Assembly: GCA_003952965.2 (NCBI GenBank)
Contig: CM025850.1
Location: 16,696,008 to 16,760,007, forward strand
DNA: 64,000 nt
Direction: 5' to 3'
DNA from: Morella rubra
Lineage: Eukaryota; Streptophyta; Magnoliopsida; Fagales; Myricaceae
Part shown: positions 21,842 to 32,568 of the stretch, one piece after another
Numbering within the stretch: the first letter of the stretch is position 1
How the letters are laid out: every line of letters starts with the position of its first letter
The notes under the pieces: generated by a model
What the model saw: only the letters and a program-made list of their open reading frames with translations
Databases searched by the model: none
What the model was told of the DNA's origin: nothing
Program-made: the position numbers and the translations under genes

Positions 21842-22094
21842 AGGAATTTTAGGAGCAACTTTCATTTTGCAGAGATGAGAAGAGACCAAGCGGTGTGCCG
21901 AGGAAGACAATGTTTTCAAATGGGTTGAGATCTCAGTGCTTCAAAATTGATCTGGTGCTTCAAAACGGGTCGGTTGAATGATTTTTTCATTAAATGACAT
22001 GGCGTCATTATCAGCTGCCAGATCTTTAACTTTTAGTCTCACCCATTGCTCAGCAGCTATCAACACAATAGTGCTTTGCATAATAATCGAACCC
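21842..22094 (+). repeat. Right arm of the inverted-arm element
   Basis: This is the inverted partner of 14673-14912. It ends ...ATAATCGAACCC at 22094, about 105 bp before the CAT exon. Confidence 0.75.
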
Positions 22095-22199
22095 GTGAAA
22101 TAGTGGCCCAATTTTGGTGGAGTTCGTCTCATATGACAAAAAAGGCCCTAACATTCTATTCAAATGACTGCTTATCATAATTTCGTTACCCTTTCGCAA

Positions 22200-22434
22200 A
22201 TTGATCCAGAGGCGCAGTTTTCGGTGGCGTTCAGAGGGAATTCGAACGACTGGGGGTGGTTGTCAAACGTGATCGGTATAGGGGCCAACTTCGGGATTCT
22301 AACATCATTGTTGGTGGCGATTCTGGGGCAGGCTCGGTACATGTGCATGATCGGACGGTCCAGTGTGGTCCCCACCTGGTTCGCTAGGGTCCACTCGAGG
22401 ACATCTACGCCTATCAATGCTTCCTCTTTTCTAG
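22200..22434 (+). pseudogene. CAT transporter exon on the opposite strand, copy A
   Basis: It encodes IDPEAQFSVAFRGNSNDWGW, LSNVIGIGANFGILTSLLVA, ILGQARYMCMIGRSSVVP, TWFARVHSRTSTPINA and SSFLG. This is the CAT segment that directly follows the LLPYDM helix encoded by the minus-strand exon ending at 13942. The 3' border keeps a good donor (CTAG|GTACGT). The 5' border reads GCAA|ATTGAT where an acceptor AG is expected, so splicing would fail. No further CAT exon was recognised downstream. Confidence 0.85.
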
Positions 22435-22908
22435 GTACGTAACGCTCTATCCTTTTTAACTCGGAAGTGAAAACATTAACATTGTCGACGACAGCAATAG
22501 GCCACGTTAATTATTTGAGCTCCTTTATGTGGGACGAGTCTTTACTGTTGCTTTGTTGGTTGTTGGCGCTTTGTGTTGGGTGTTGTGCCCACTATAGGAG
22601 CATTAGTGAGCGCAATCTACACAATCGTTTAGTTGGTTGGTTGTGTTCTGTCATGTTGGGTTGGGTCATTGCTTTCTGGATTTCTTCAACTTCTAGTGCA
22701 ATTTGGTTTTCTGAGTTAAGTTTGGTTAACAAACGTATTTCATAATAGTTACTCCTAAACTAGGCATGATGAGGCATACATCTAACATTAATAGCGTCTC
22801 CTTGAATTAGTGAGCGATATCAGTAAGTCAGATTTTTTTTTATTTGATGGCAGTGCTGCAAAGTTGTATATATATATTGATAGCCACAATGCTAGAATGT
22901 CCGCTTGT
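22435..22908. other. No gene seen
   Basis: This is the intron-side remainder of the CAT fragment. Hydrophobic short frames (around 22530-22720) do not match the transporter and contain stops. A TATATATAT run lies near 22867. Confidence 0.5.
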
Positions 22909-24666
22909 TGTAATAGCCCGGACCGTGAAGACCTCAAGCATTGTCTTATAGTAATGGACACAGCTATTGAAACTGAGGTTACGGCCTATGGGACGATCGA
23001 TAAAGCAACAAGATACTAAGCAAAACATAAGTAGAACCTTTTATTAATACCGAAGTATTACAAAAGAGAACCTACTTCTTATAATGTACATACTATGTCA
23101 TACCCCAAGCTTTTAAACATCATGTGCATATTGTTTATGATATCTTGTTTGTGATTAGTAGTGCATTTAGGGATACATAGTGACTAAGAGAGATTATTTA
23201 ATACTTGAGATACTAAGTTCGAAACCTTGATTAGGACATGATTTAATGAGAATTGGAGTTCACATGCAACTAAGTTGTTGTTCAGAATGTTGAGAACCAC
23301 GTATTGGATCAATTTAATTTTTTAAGCTAGTATGACGTTTTTCTGTCAAAACCTTGATTAGGACATGATTTAGTGAGATTTGGAGTTCGCATGCAACTAG
23401 GTGTTGTTCAAAATATCGAGGAGCCCATATTGGATCAATTTAATTTTTTAAGTCAGTAGAACGTTTTTGTCTCGAAAATCGAACCACATGATTTTTATTT
23501 TTTTAATATGTTGGGAGATTATCCACAAGTTTATGGTTTAAATTTAGAGACTTTTTATTTTTTGGAAGCAAGTAGGTCGATTTATCGAAAGCAATTAGGT
23601 TGATTTGCGATTATTGGAAGATTAGTGAAACGATTAGCAAGACTTAGCGATTAAGCAAGGAAATTTTGGCTACCCTAGAGAGTGACACATGTGAGAATAC
23701 CACAAAAAATCGAAGCAAAAAGCGGAACACAAAAGGCAAGGACCTAGGTAGCTCGAGGTGTCGACCATTGGTGAACCTAGGAAGTGACTCACCTAAGCTA
23801 TAGTGAAAAATTCAGCCATAGGCATGCTCAGCAGCTACTTGGGGTGGTTGGGTGTCGTCGCATGGTCGATGTAGCCTTTTGAGTCACCGAAGCTAGACTA
23901 GACATGTGTCACAATGTGACGAATCAAGCTTGCCTATAAATAGGGGGTGGCCAGCCATTTAAACTTACACCATCTCATCCTAAATTGTGAGTTAAGCTTG
24001 TGATTAGTAGAGATCAAACTCACTTAGAGGTAAAGTTTAGTTTGGTTATCTTTGATTTCAATTCTTCAAGTTTTCAAGATAATTTGTGAATCTCTTGTAA
24101 TTCTTATTCTAGCATCTAATGATGTTGTTTATGTTTTTCATGTTCTTGATGTTCTTTGTGTCCTTTGTGTTATTGACGAAGAACAAGCTCGTCTATTTGA
24201 AATAGTACCATTTTCAATGTTTGATTCGTTTTCAAGTTGTTTTTCAACTTTGATCCGTTTCTTTTTCAGAATTTCTTTCAAAAGTTGTTTTTTAAAACTT
24301 GAACATATTCCTTCTGATTTCAATACTTTTTATGTCAAAATTGGTATTTTCTACGTGGTGATTAAGCCAGTTTTTAATCGAGAAATCAAAGTGTTATTTT
24401 TTCTTCACAACACTTTCCTTTGAGAAATGTTTTATAATATTGTGATAATGGAAACGAGTTAAGGTGTTGCATATCATAAATGAGATATATGGGCTTGATA
24501 TGAGACATGCAAACTTAACTTGTACGTTGGAAAGGAATATTTGATGTTCAAGTGTAGTTAAGGTGTTGCATATTATTAATGATATGTATGGGCGTTGATA
24601 TGAGACATGCATACATAACGCATACTGTGAAGACGTGACAGTACTCTGCACAAGAGGATGTGTTCA
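22909..24666 (+). repeat. Ty3/gypsy-type solo LTR, copy A
   Basis: The block starts TGTAATAGCCCGGACCG and ends GGATGTGTTCA. It is flanked by the 5-bp direct repeat CTTGT at 22904-22908 and 24667-24671. The TG...CA ends, the duplication, a length of 1758 bp and the absence of coding sequence make it a solo LTR. A TATA box (CCTATAAATAGGGG) lies at about 23931-23944. A 127-bp unit is tandemly duplicated inside (23222-23348 and 23349-23475). The strand is taken from TATA direction. Confidence 0.8.
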
Positions 24667-25156
24667 CTTGTTATGACATTTTGGCCTCTCTGTCGTACTC
24701 GGAAAGATCCTCTATGAGGATACCGTATCGGTCAATGCTTGAGTATTGCCGCTCCCGAAGGTAATGTTGTGTCCGTGTTCAAGATATTTAGACAATTTTA
24801 TGTTCTCAGATTTAACTTATCAGTTTTTTTCTTGCGGCTTGAATATCAACTTGTCAACGGTCTTTATTTTGTACAGGTAGGCGCCCCATCCATGCATGAC
24901 TCTAGCATGTATGTGTGTTTTCCATGTCGTACATAAAAAATTGAAGTACAGTGGTTAATAATATCTTAATCGAATTTTCCATTTTGCGTATTTAAGCAAG
25001 TTTCCCCAGCCACGCGCTAGTATGGACAGGACCATTTTTACTTTTATTTTATCCAAGTTTTCTGTTTTATTTCACAGTCCCACTTTTCTCTTACACGCTG
25101 AAGAAGTTCTACAGTGTCTAATGACTGCACAGTTGCCTCCTTTGACATCTCATGTA
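24667..25156. other. No gene seen
   Basis: The stretch 24865-24945 repeats 12911-13000 in the same orientation. The last eight bases, CTCATGTA (25149-25156), are the left target duplication of the hAT element. Confidence 0.5.
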
Positions 25157-27216
25157 TAGTGGTGAAACTAGGATTAAAATCTAAGGGTGGCGAGCTTTAA
25201 AGGCGAAATGACAAAAAAAAAATTTCCTTCGTAATGCAAAAAATTTCTTAGAGTTACAATGTCGAAAATTAAGGATTGAAAGCTTTAAAAATATTAGAAT
25301 ACATGTAACTATGTACTGCGATTGACAATTGATCCATCTTATCTGAGTGTGAATCATTCATCCAGTCATTAATTACTCACTCTTGGCAAAAACATCAACT
25401 TTGCAAACTGGTACAAAAACTGAACAATATCTTGAAGCCCAAATATTTCTTCTAGTATTATAGTCATTGAAATCTTCCTCCATAACTTAGCCTCAAAGAA
25501 CGTACTTCGTGAACGAATGACGGCAAAACACTTCCACATGATCCCTCCACGCCTCTACGATATAATGTCTTCATATTGGCACACTAATAGAGTTATCCAC
25601 ACAAAAAGTTTTGACTTCTTCCAAAAATCCATTCCATTCAATCTCTCTCATTTCTTGTAACTGTTCCTTCACAACTCCAACCAAACCCATAACATTAACA
25701 ATGTCTTTATCTTTTCGTTGTAAGGCTTGTGACAATTCGTTTGTAATTCCATTATATTCCTCAACAAATGCATAGTGAATACAAACTCAAAACTTTCCAT
25801 CTTATCCATCAAACTCATAGCCATGGATCTTCGTTCTGGGAGAGTACCATTGCTTTTATGTGTTCAAGCTCTTCCAATATTGATGACCACATAGTGAAGA
25901 GAAGGATTATTGTAAGTTGGTATGAACTCCAACAAGTGTTACCTACAATATTATAGGAATTACAAACCTATAAGCAAAGGAAAAAAAAAACTAAATGGTC
26001 TAAAGTATTGTAATGAAATATACTGATCACCTGGTCGTGCGAGACTGGTTTCTTGATTTTTGCCCCTTCCTCTAGAAATATCTCCCTTGTCCAACCACTC
26101 CACTATCTTCTCATGATGACTTTGCAGAAGAGCGTCTTTCATTTTACAAGAAGTTCCGACCATATTCACAATCATGGAAGTATAATTAAAAAAATCACCA
26201 ACTTGCAAGTTATTCTTTGCAACAACCACAATAGCCATTTGAAGTTGGTAAGCAAAACAATGGATATAGGTAGCAGAAGGATTGTCCCTTAAAATGAGTG
26301 ACTTCAACCCATTGAACTCGCCTCGCATGTTTGATGCCCCATTATACCCTTGACCTCTCAATCTGGATATTGACAACCATGTCTTGCAAACAATTTGTCT
26401 ATAGCTTTTTTTCAAAGATTCAAGCAAGTATCAGGAACATGTTCCACACCAAGAAACCTTTCAATCACTATCCACGTATGTTTACATATCTCAAAACTAT
26501 TGCCATTTGCTCCTTCACTGAATTATCTCGAGACTCATCAACCATAAGAGAATAAAATCCATCCCCAATTTCTTTAATGATGGCAAGTGTGGTCTTAGCT
26601 GCACAGAGCATTCACCATTTCCTTCTGCACTTTTGGAGAAGTCATTTGGTTGTTTCCAGGAGCATTAGTATTAAGTGTCTTAGCAACCTTTTCATCAACG
26701 TTGGCAAAGCACGTTCAAAAGCTCAAGAAAATTGCCCTTCCTTATTGAACTCTCGGACTCGTCATGACCACAAAAAGCTAATCCTTGCCCCAAAAGAAAC
26801 GAATGCATCTAAAACCGCTATTAAACGAATGCGATAAGCATTTTCTTGATTGTGCCCATGTGCGGATAACATGTGCCACGCACTTTGTCGCTGATTTATG
26901 AGTACTTCACATTGTCTTCTAACTTCATTATGGGCACTATCATGTGCACCAACATGTTCACCAAAAACCTCCACTGCCTTTTCCCAGTTGCTAAATCCCG
27001 TAGATGTAAACTTATCTCCCTGACTTCCCTCCTCTAAGTCGCCTAAACAGATAACACCATAAGCAATACACTTCATACTTTGATACACTATATTCCAACC
27101 AATCAAAATCTTTAAACCATGCCTCCCTAAAACCCTTCATTTTTTGCCCGTATTGCTTCTTGGGAAAATCATGGCCACTGGTTGAAAAGGACCTTTGGTC
27201 AAGTACTCCCTACGAA
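25157..27216 (-). pseudogene. hAT transposase (ZMYM1/TTF-type), copy A, cut by the gap
   Basis: The plus-strand left terminus is TAGTGGTGAAACTAGGAT, a hAT-like inverted repeat. Reading leftward on the minus strand: a zinc-finger-side segment (GDKFTSTGFSNWEKAVEVFG, HVGAHDSAHNEVRRQCE) at 27040-26900, a DUF4371-like core (FYSLMVDESRDNSVKEQM region) around 26500-26560, then SRLRGQGYNGASNMRGEFNG and IHCFAYQLQMAIVVVAKNN at 26380-26200. C-terminal pieces follow to about 25600, with stops and frameshifts. Proteins of this type are zinc-finger MYM-like hAT transposases. The N-terminus and right end are missing because the sequence enters the gap at 27217. Confidence 0.8.
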
Positions 27217-27463
27217 NNNNNNNNNNNNNNNNNNNNNNNNNNNNNNNNNNNNNNNNNNNNNNNNNNNNNNNNNNNNNNNNNNNNNNNNNNNNNNNNNNNN
27301 NNNNNNNNNNNNNNNNNNNNNNNNNNNNNNNNNNNNNNNNNNNNNNNNNNNNNNNNNNNNNNNNNNNNNNNNNNNNNNNNNNNNNNNNNNNNNNNNNNNN
27401 NNNNNNNNNNNNNNNNNNNNNNNNNNNNNNNNNNNNNNNNNNNNNNNNNNNNNNNNNNNNNNN
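27217..27463. other. Assembly gap, 247 N
   Basis: A run of undetermined bases lies exactly between copy A of the duplicated segment (which ends inside a hAT element) and copy B (which begins inside a Sirevirus LTR). Its true length is unknown. Confidence 1.
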
Positions 27464-27503
27464 TTAATCCTAGGATTTACATTCTCCTCATTCTGCACAC
27501 CAA

Positions 27504-30500
27504 GTGTTTGTTTTTTCTCCTCATTCTGCACACCCGGTGTCTTCAACTATGGAAGTTCCTACTAATCATTCAAGTTCGATTGGTTCTCAAGACCAAGTTC
27601 AACAACTTCTGAACGTACTCCAAGCTCAGCTAAAAACAGATTCCCCTTTGCATGTTTCACCTCCATCTCAACCTTTAAGCTTTGTCAATATGGCAGGTAT
27701 ACCATTCGATTCTTATTCTAACACTGTCAAATGTCATTCTTCATTTATACATTCTCATCCTTTGAATTTTTAGATTCTTGATAGTGGAGCTACAGACCAT
27801 ATGGTTTGTTCATTATCTATTTTCTCCAGCTTTCATAAATCTGCTCCCACTCTAGTTCATCTTCCTAATGGCAACACAGCTTCGGTTACTCACATTGGTT
27901 TAGTTGCTCTTTCTCCTGATTTAGTACTTGACAACGTCTTATATGTGCCCAATTTCACTTTTAATCTCATTTCTACAAGTAAACTTACCTCTGCTGGTGA
28001 TATAGGATTAATTTTCTTGTCTAATAAGTGCCTTGTGCAGGACCTGCGTGTTTGGAGGACGATTGGAGTGGCTAATCAGCTGAATGGTCTCTATCTGTTC
28101 AAACCTTCCTCTGTTTTCTCTAGTTCTACAGTTTCTGTATTGTCCAACAAATTGACTTGTCTTTCAGCTTCTGAAAATAATACATTGTGGCATCTTAGAT
28201 TAGGTCATATGTCACATTCCTGAATGTCTCTTTTACAAGATGTTCTTCCTATTGCCAATATTCCTTCACACAATCATTGTGATGTTTTTCCTTTGGCTAA
28301 GCAACATCGTACTTCATTTCCTCTTAGTTCAATAAAAACTTCCAAACCATTTGATATGATACATTGTGACATATGGGGTCCTTTTGCCACAGCTACTTCC
28401 CATGGTCATAAGTATTTTCTCACTGTTGTAAACGATTATACTCGTTGCACTTGGGTTTATCTTATGATCAATAAATCTGAAACTAGATTGTTCTTGGAGT
28501 TTTTCTTCAATTTGGTTGAAACACAATTTGCTTCAACTATCAAAGTCCTTTGATCAGACAATGGTGTTGAATTTAACATGCCTTCTTTCTTTGCATCTAA
28601 GGGTGTTATTCATCAACTTAGTTGCACATATACCCCTCAACAAAATGGAGTAGTCGAAAGAAAGCATTAGCACCTATTGAACGTAGCTCGAGCCCTTCAT
28701 TTTCAATCCAACATCCCACTTACATATTTGGGTGATTGTGTCATGACAGCAACTCATCTTATAAATCGGTCTCCCTCTCCTTTGCTTCAAAATAAGTCTC
28801 CTTATGAGCTCCTCTATACTACCAAACCCAACTATTCTCAACTCAAAGTTTTTGGTTGTCTATGTTTTGCTACTAATGTTCAGCCTCACAAATCTAAATT
28901 TGCTCCTTGTGCCAAGAAATGTGTTTTCTTAGGCTATCCTTTTGCTGTCAAAGGTTACAAGCTTCTAGATCTTGAAACCAATTCTACTTTTATAACTCGT
29001 GACGTTATTTTTCACGAGTTTTCATTTCCCTTTAAACATTCCAAATCGGTTCCTTCTACCTCAGATTTTGTTGTTCCTTTGTCTGTTCCAAACTCTGAGT
29101 TTGTCTCTCCATCACATACAAATTCTCTTAGTCTTGACTTGGTTCCTTCGGTTGTTTCTCCATCAGAACCTCTCTCTCCTTCCATTTCCACTGCTGATTT
29201 TATACCACCTGATTCTTCCCCTATCATCACTCCACCATCTGTTCCACTTAGACGATCATCTGGCCTAAAAACCAGCCTTCCTATCTCAAAGACTACCATT
29301 GCAGATTAGCTTGCTCATTCAATGATCACTCACTACCTTCAGTCTCTATACCACGGGATTCTGTCAAAGCTACTAATTTAGCAAGGTATATTTTCTATAC
29401 TCGTTTTTCTCCTTCTCATCAAGCTTTTAGCTTAGCAATCACCACAAACACTGAACCTAAGACTTATCACCAAGCTGCCCTAGACCCCAAATGGCAAGAG
29501 GCTATGATTAATGAAATCACAGCTCTTGAAAATAATCGAACTTGGATCGTTACAGATTTACCTCTCGGTAAGAAACCAATAGGTTGCAAATGGGTTTATC
29601 GTGTGAAATATAAAGCTGATGGTTCTATTGAGAGATATAAAGCCCGGCTTGTGGATAAAGGTTTTACACAACGTGAGCGTGTGGATTATGCTGAAACCTT
29701 CTCTCCGGTAGCTAAAATGACTACAGTCCGTTGTGTTTTGGCTCTTGCTGCAAGTCAACATTGGTTTCTTGAGAAATTGAATGTGAATAATGCATTTTTA
29801 CATTGGGATTTAAATGAGGAAGTTTATATGCTTATTCCTCCCGGTTTTGCTAATGAGGGGGAGCACAAAGTTTGTAAATTGCTCAAGTCTCTCTATGGGT
29901 TAAAGCAAGCCAGTAGGCAGTAGTTTTACAAGCTTTTGGAAGCTCTATTTTCTCTTGGTTATCACCCGTCCAAAGCTGATTACAACTTGTTTACCAAGCT
30001 TAATGGTTCCTCTTTTACAGCTTTGTTAGTCTATGTGGATGACATAATCATTGCTTCTAATGATATGTCTTATGTCACCTAAGTTAAGTCTTTCTTCGAT
30101 AGTCAATTCAAGATTGAGGATTTGGGTCCACTCAAGTATTTTTTGGGACTTGAAATTGCTCGCAGTGCTGCTGGTATCTCTTTAAGTCAGCGCAAATATG
30201 CTCTTGAAGTGTTGGAAGACAGCGACTATCTTGGCTACAAACTTAGTTCTTTTCATATGGACTCCAAATTGAAATTGACCAAGGATGATTCTCGGTTATT
30301 ATTTGATCCTTCTCAGTATAAAAGACTCATTGGTCGCTTGCTCTACTTAACCATTACTCGCCTTGATTTATCCTATGCTGTTCACGCTTTGGCACAATTT
30401 ATGGCCACACCTGGACATTCTCATCTTGATGCAGCATACCGTGTTCTTCGTTACATCAAATCTGCTCCTGGACAGGCTTTATTCTTTCCTACTTCTTCTT

Positions 30501-30972
30501 CCATCCAACTAAAAAGGTTCTGTGATTCGGATTGGGCTGCGTGTGTTGATACCCGACGTTCCATTACTGCCTTTTGTCTTTTCTTCGGTGACTCTCTTAT
30601 TTCTTGGAGTTCTAAAAAGCAACACACAGTTTCACAAAGCTCAACTGAAGCTGAGTATCGGGCCTTGACCTCTATTGGTTGTGAAGTCCTTTGGATTAAT
30701 CAGCTTCTTACTGATTTGCATCATTGTCCATCTTCTCCTTTCCATTTATTGTGATAGTAAGGCTGCGCTAATCCCGTTCACCATGCTAGAACAAAGCATG
30801 TGGAGATCAACTGCCATTTTATTCGTGAACAGCTTGCTAAAGGGTTCTCAATACATTCTACATCATCCCAGCTCATCAATTGGCTGATCTTTTCACTAAA
30901 GCTCTTGGTGCTTCTCAGTTTCATTCCCTCCTTTCCAAGTTGGGCATTCATAATCTTCATGCTCCATCTTGA
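27504..30972 (+). pseudogene. Copia pol, copy B
   Basis: It has the same domain series as copy A. Its stops at 27771, 28221, 28551, 28668, 29921 and 30080 correspond one for one to the six stops of copy A, so they predate the duplication. Private changes: a one-base loss near 29273 (AAACCAGCC against AAACCAAGCC) shifts the frame before the reverse transcriptase, and a deletion of about 17 bp near 30765 in RNase H removes part of the LAANP region. The reverse transcriptase start, which is frameshifted in copy A, is continuous here (29504-29920: [28 protein letters not shown]). The gag portion and 5' LTR are lost in the gap. Confidence 0.9.
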
Positions 30973-30979
30973 GGGGGAG

Positions 30980-31161
30980 TATTAGGAGTTAAATGTAATT
31001 TTTATTATTCTTTCTCCCGTCTGTTAGTTACTTTACAAGAGCTTCGGTCCTTTCTATATAAAAGGCAGTGCGTTGTTATTGTAATGTATGAGTTGGTATT
31101 CATTCTCAATAATACGAACTCTTTCTTCATCCTTTCTCTCTACCTATTTCACCTTTCTACA
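30980..31161 (+). repeat. 3' LTR of copia, copy B
   Basis: 182 bp, TATTAGGAG to TTTCTACA, followed by AAGAC at 31162-31166. TATATAAAAGG at about 31055 is a probable TATA box. Confidence 0.9.
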
Positions 31162-31587
31162 AAGACCAGGCGCGGTTCCTCATACACTAGAAAAGAAGCT
31201 AACTCTTTTTGCTTTACGCCTTACAGTTCTAGAGAAGCAGCTACAGGGCTTGGAAAACTTGCGTTCGTCTGGGCAACAGTCGTTCTTCTAGGTGACTTTG
31301 ACATCATTTTGGAAAACAAGGACTTCTGGTTCATTACCATCATCTTGGTGATCCAGGGCACTTGTTTATTCAACAGGAGTCGTGAGCTAGAATGGCAATA
31401 CCAGGCCACGTGGTCAATCAATGACGCAAGAAACCACACTGGAGAATTGACAGCAACAAATGGTGCAGCAAGCCTTAGATCCAATGATCTCCATAACAAA
31501 AGGAATTTTAGGAGCAACTTTCATTTTGCAGAGATGAGAAAAGACCAAGCGGTGTGCCGAGGAAGACAATGTTTTCAAATGGGTTGA
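31084..31587 (+). pseudogene. LTR-to-ARM-fragment chimeric reading frame, copy B
   Basis: A 167-codon open frame starts with an ATG inside the copia LTR (MYELVFILNN), passes the LTR edge, and enters the captured ARM-protein fragment in its native frame. That frame gives GLGKLAFVWATVVLLGDFDI, ILENKDFWFITIILVIQG and FNRSRELEWQYQATWSI, then ends in the right arm. In copy A the same frame is closed by TAG where this copy has TGG. The LTR TATA box at 31055 lies about 30 bp before the ATG, so a transcript from the LTR would start near or just past it. Two predicted membrane helices remain. Whether it is expressed is unknown. Confidence 0.5.
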
Positions 31588-31753
31588 GATCTCAGTGCTT
31601 CAAAATTGATCTGGTGCTTCAAAACAGGTCGGTTGAATGATTTTTTCATTAAATGACATGGCGTCATTATCAGCTGCCAGATCTTTAACTTTTAGTCTCA
31701 CCCATTGCTCAGCAGCTATCAACACAATAGTGCTTTGCATAATAATCGAACCC
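31501..31753 (+). repeat. Right arm of the inverted-arm element, copy B
   Basis: This is a near-identical duplicate of 21842-22094. No left arm accompanies it, because the duplication starts inside the copia. Confidence 0.75.
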
Positions 31754-31858
31754 GTGAAATAGTGGCCCAATTTTGGTGGAGTTCGTCTCATATGACAAAA
31801 AAGGCCCTAACATTCTATTCAAATGACTGCTTATCATAATTTCGTTACCCTTTCGCAA

Positions 31859-32093
31859 ATTTATCCAGAGGCGCAGTTTTTGGTGGCGTTTAGAGGGAAT
31901 TCGAACGACTGGGGGTGGTTGTCAAACGTGATCGGTATAGGGGCCAACTTCGGGATTCTAACATCATTGTTGGTGGCGATTCTGGGGCAGGCTCGGTACA
32001 TGTGCATGATCGGACGGTCCAGTGTGGTCCCCACCTGGTTCGCTAGGGTCCACTCGAGGACATCTACGCCTATCAATGCTTCCGCTTTTCTAG
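31859..32093 (+). pseudogene. CAT transporter exon, copy B
   Basis: This duplicates 22200-22434 with a few substitutions (IYPEAQFLVAFRG for IDPEAQFSVAFRG, and ASAFLG for ASSFLG). It has the same broken acceptor (GCAAATT) and intact donor (CTAG|GTACGT). The isolated exon has no partner exons nearby. Confidence 0.85.
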
Positions 32094-32568
32094 GTACGTA
32101 ACGCTCTATCCTTTTTAACTCAGAAGTGAAAACATTAACATTGTCGACAACGGCAATAGGCCACGTTAATTATTTGAGCTCCTTTATGTGGGACGAGTCT
32201 TTACTGTTGCTTTGCTGGTTGTTGGCGCTTTGTGTTGGGTGTTGTGCCCACTATAGGAGCATTAGTGAGTGCAATCTACACAATCTTTTAGTTGGTTGGT
32301 TGTGTTCTGTCATGGTGGGTTGGGTCATTGCTTTCTGGATTTCTTCAGCTTCTAGTGCAATTTAGTTTTCTGAGTTAAGTTTGGTTAACAAACGTATTTC
32401 ATAATAGTTACTCCTAAACTAGGCATGATGAGGCATACATCTAACATTAATAGTGTCTCCTTGAATTAGTGAGCGATATCAGTAATTCAGATTTTTTTTT
32501 TATTTGATGGCAGTGCTGCAAAGTTGTATATATATATTGATAGCCACAATGCTAGAATGTCCGCTTGT

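Larger units (their letters stand above)
14673..22094. mobile_element. Inverted-arm (Pack-type) element carrying an ARM-protein gene fragment
   Basis: Long inverted arms (14673-14912 and 21842-22094) enclose host-derived coding sequence that is itself interrupted by the copia element 15267-21502. Without the copia the element is about 1.2 kb. The outer ends read GGGTTCGGTTATTGTGCG and, inverted, GGGTTCGATTATTATGCA. Long terminal inverted repeats around a gene fragment recall Pack-MULEs, but the nine flanking bases (TTAAAACAG and GTGAAATAG) agree at only six positions, so the superfamily is not settled. Confidence 0.5.
17789..27216. repeat. Segmental duplication, copy A
   Basis: From TTAATCCTAGGATTTACATT at 17789 the sequence is repeated from 27464 in the same order and orientation: copia pol and 3' LTR, captured ARM fragment, right arm, CAT exon, gypsy solo LTR and hAT. 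The offset is 9675 at the start, about 9659 by the CAT exon and about 9632 inside the hAT element. Confidence 0.95.

Noticed and set aside
22435..22745. Further CAT exons after 22434
   Set aside because: The hydrophobic frame here does not match the next CAT helices and has stops. It is more likely intron.
27160..27612. Frames running through the N gap
   Set aside because: They consist mostly of unknown residues and join unrelated sequence across the gap.
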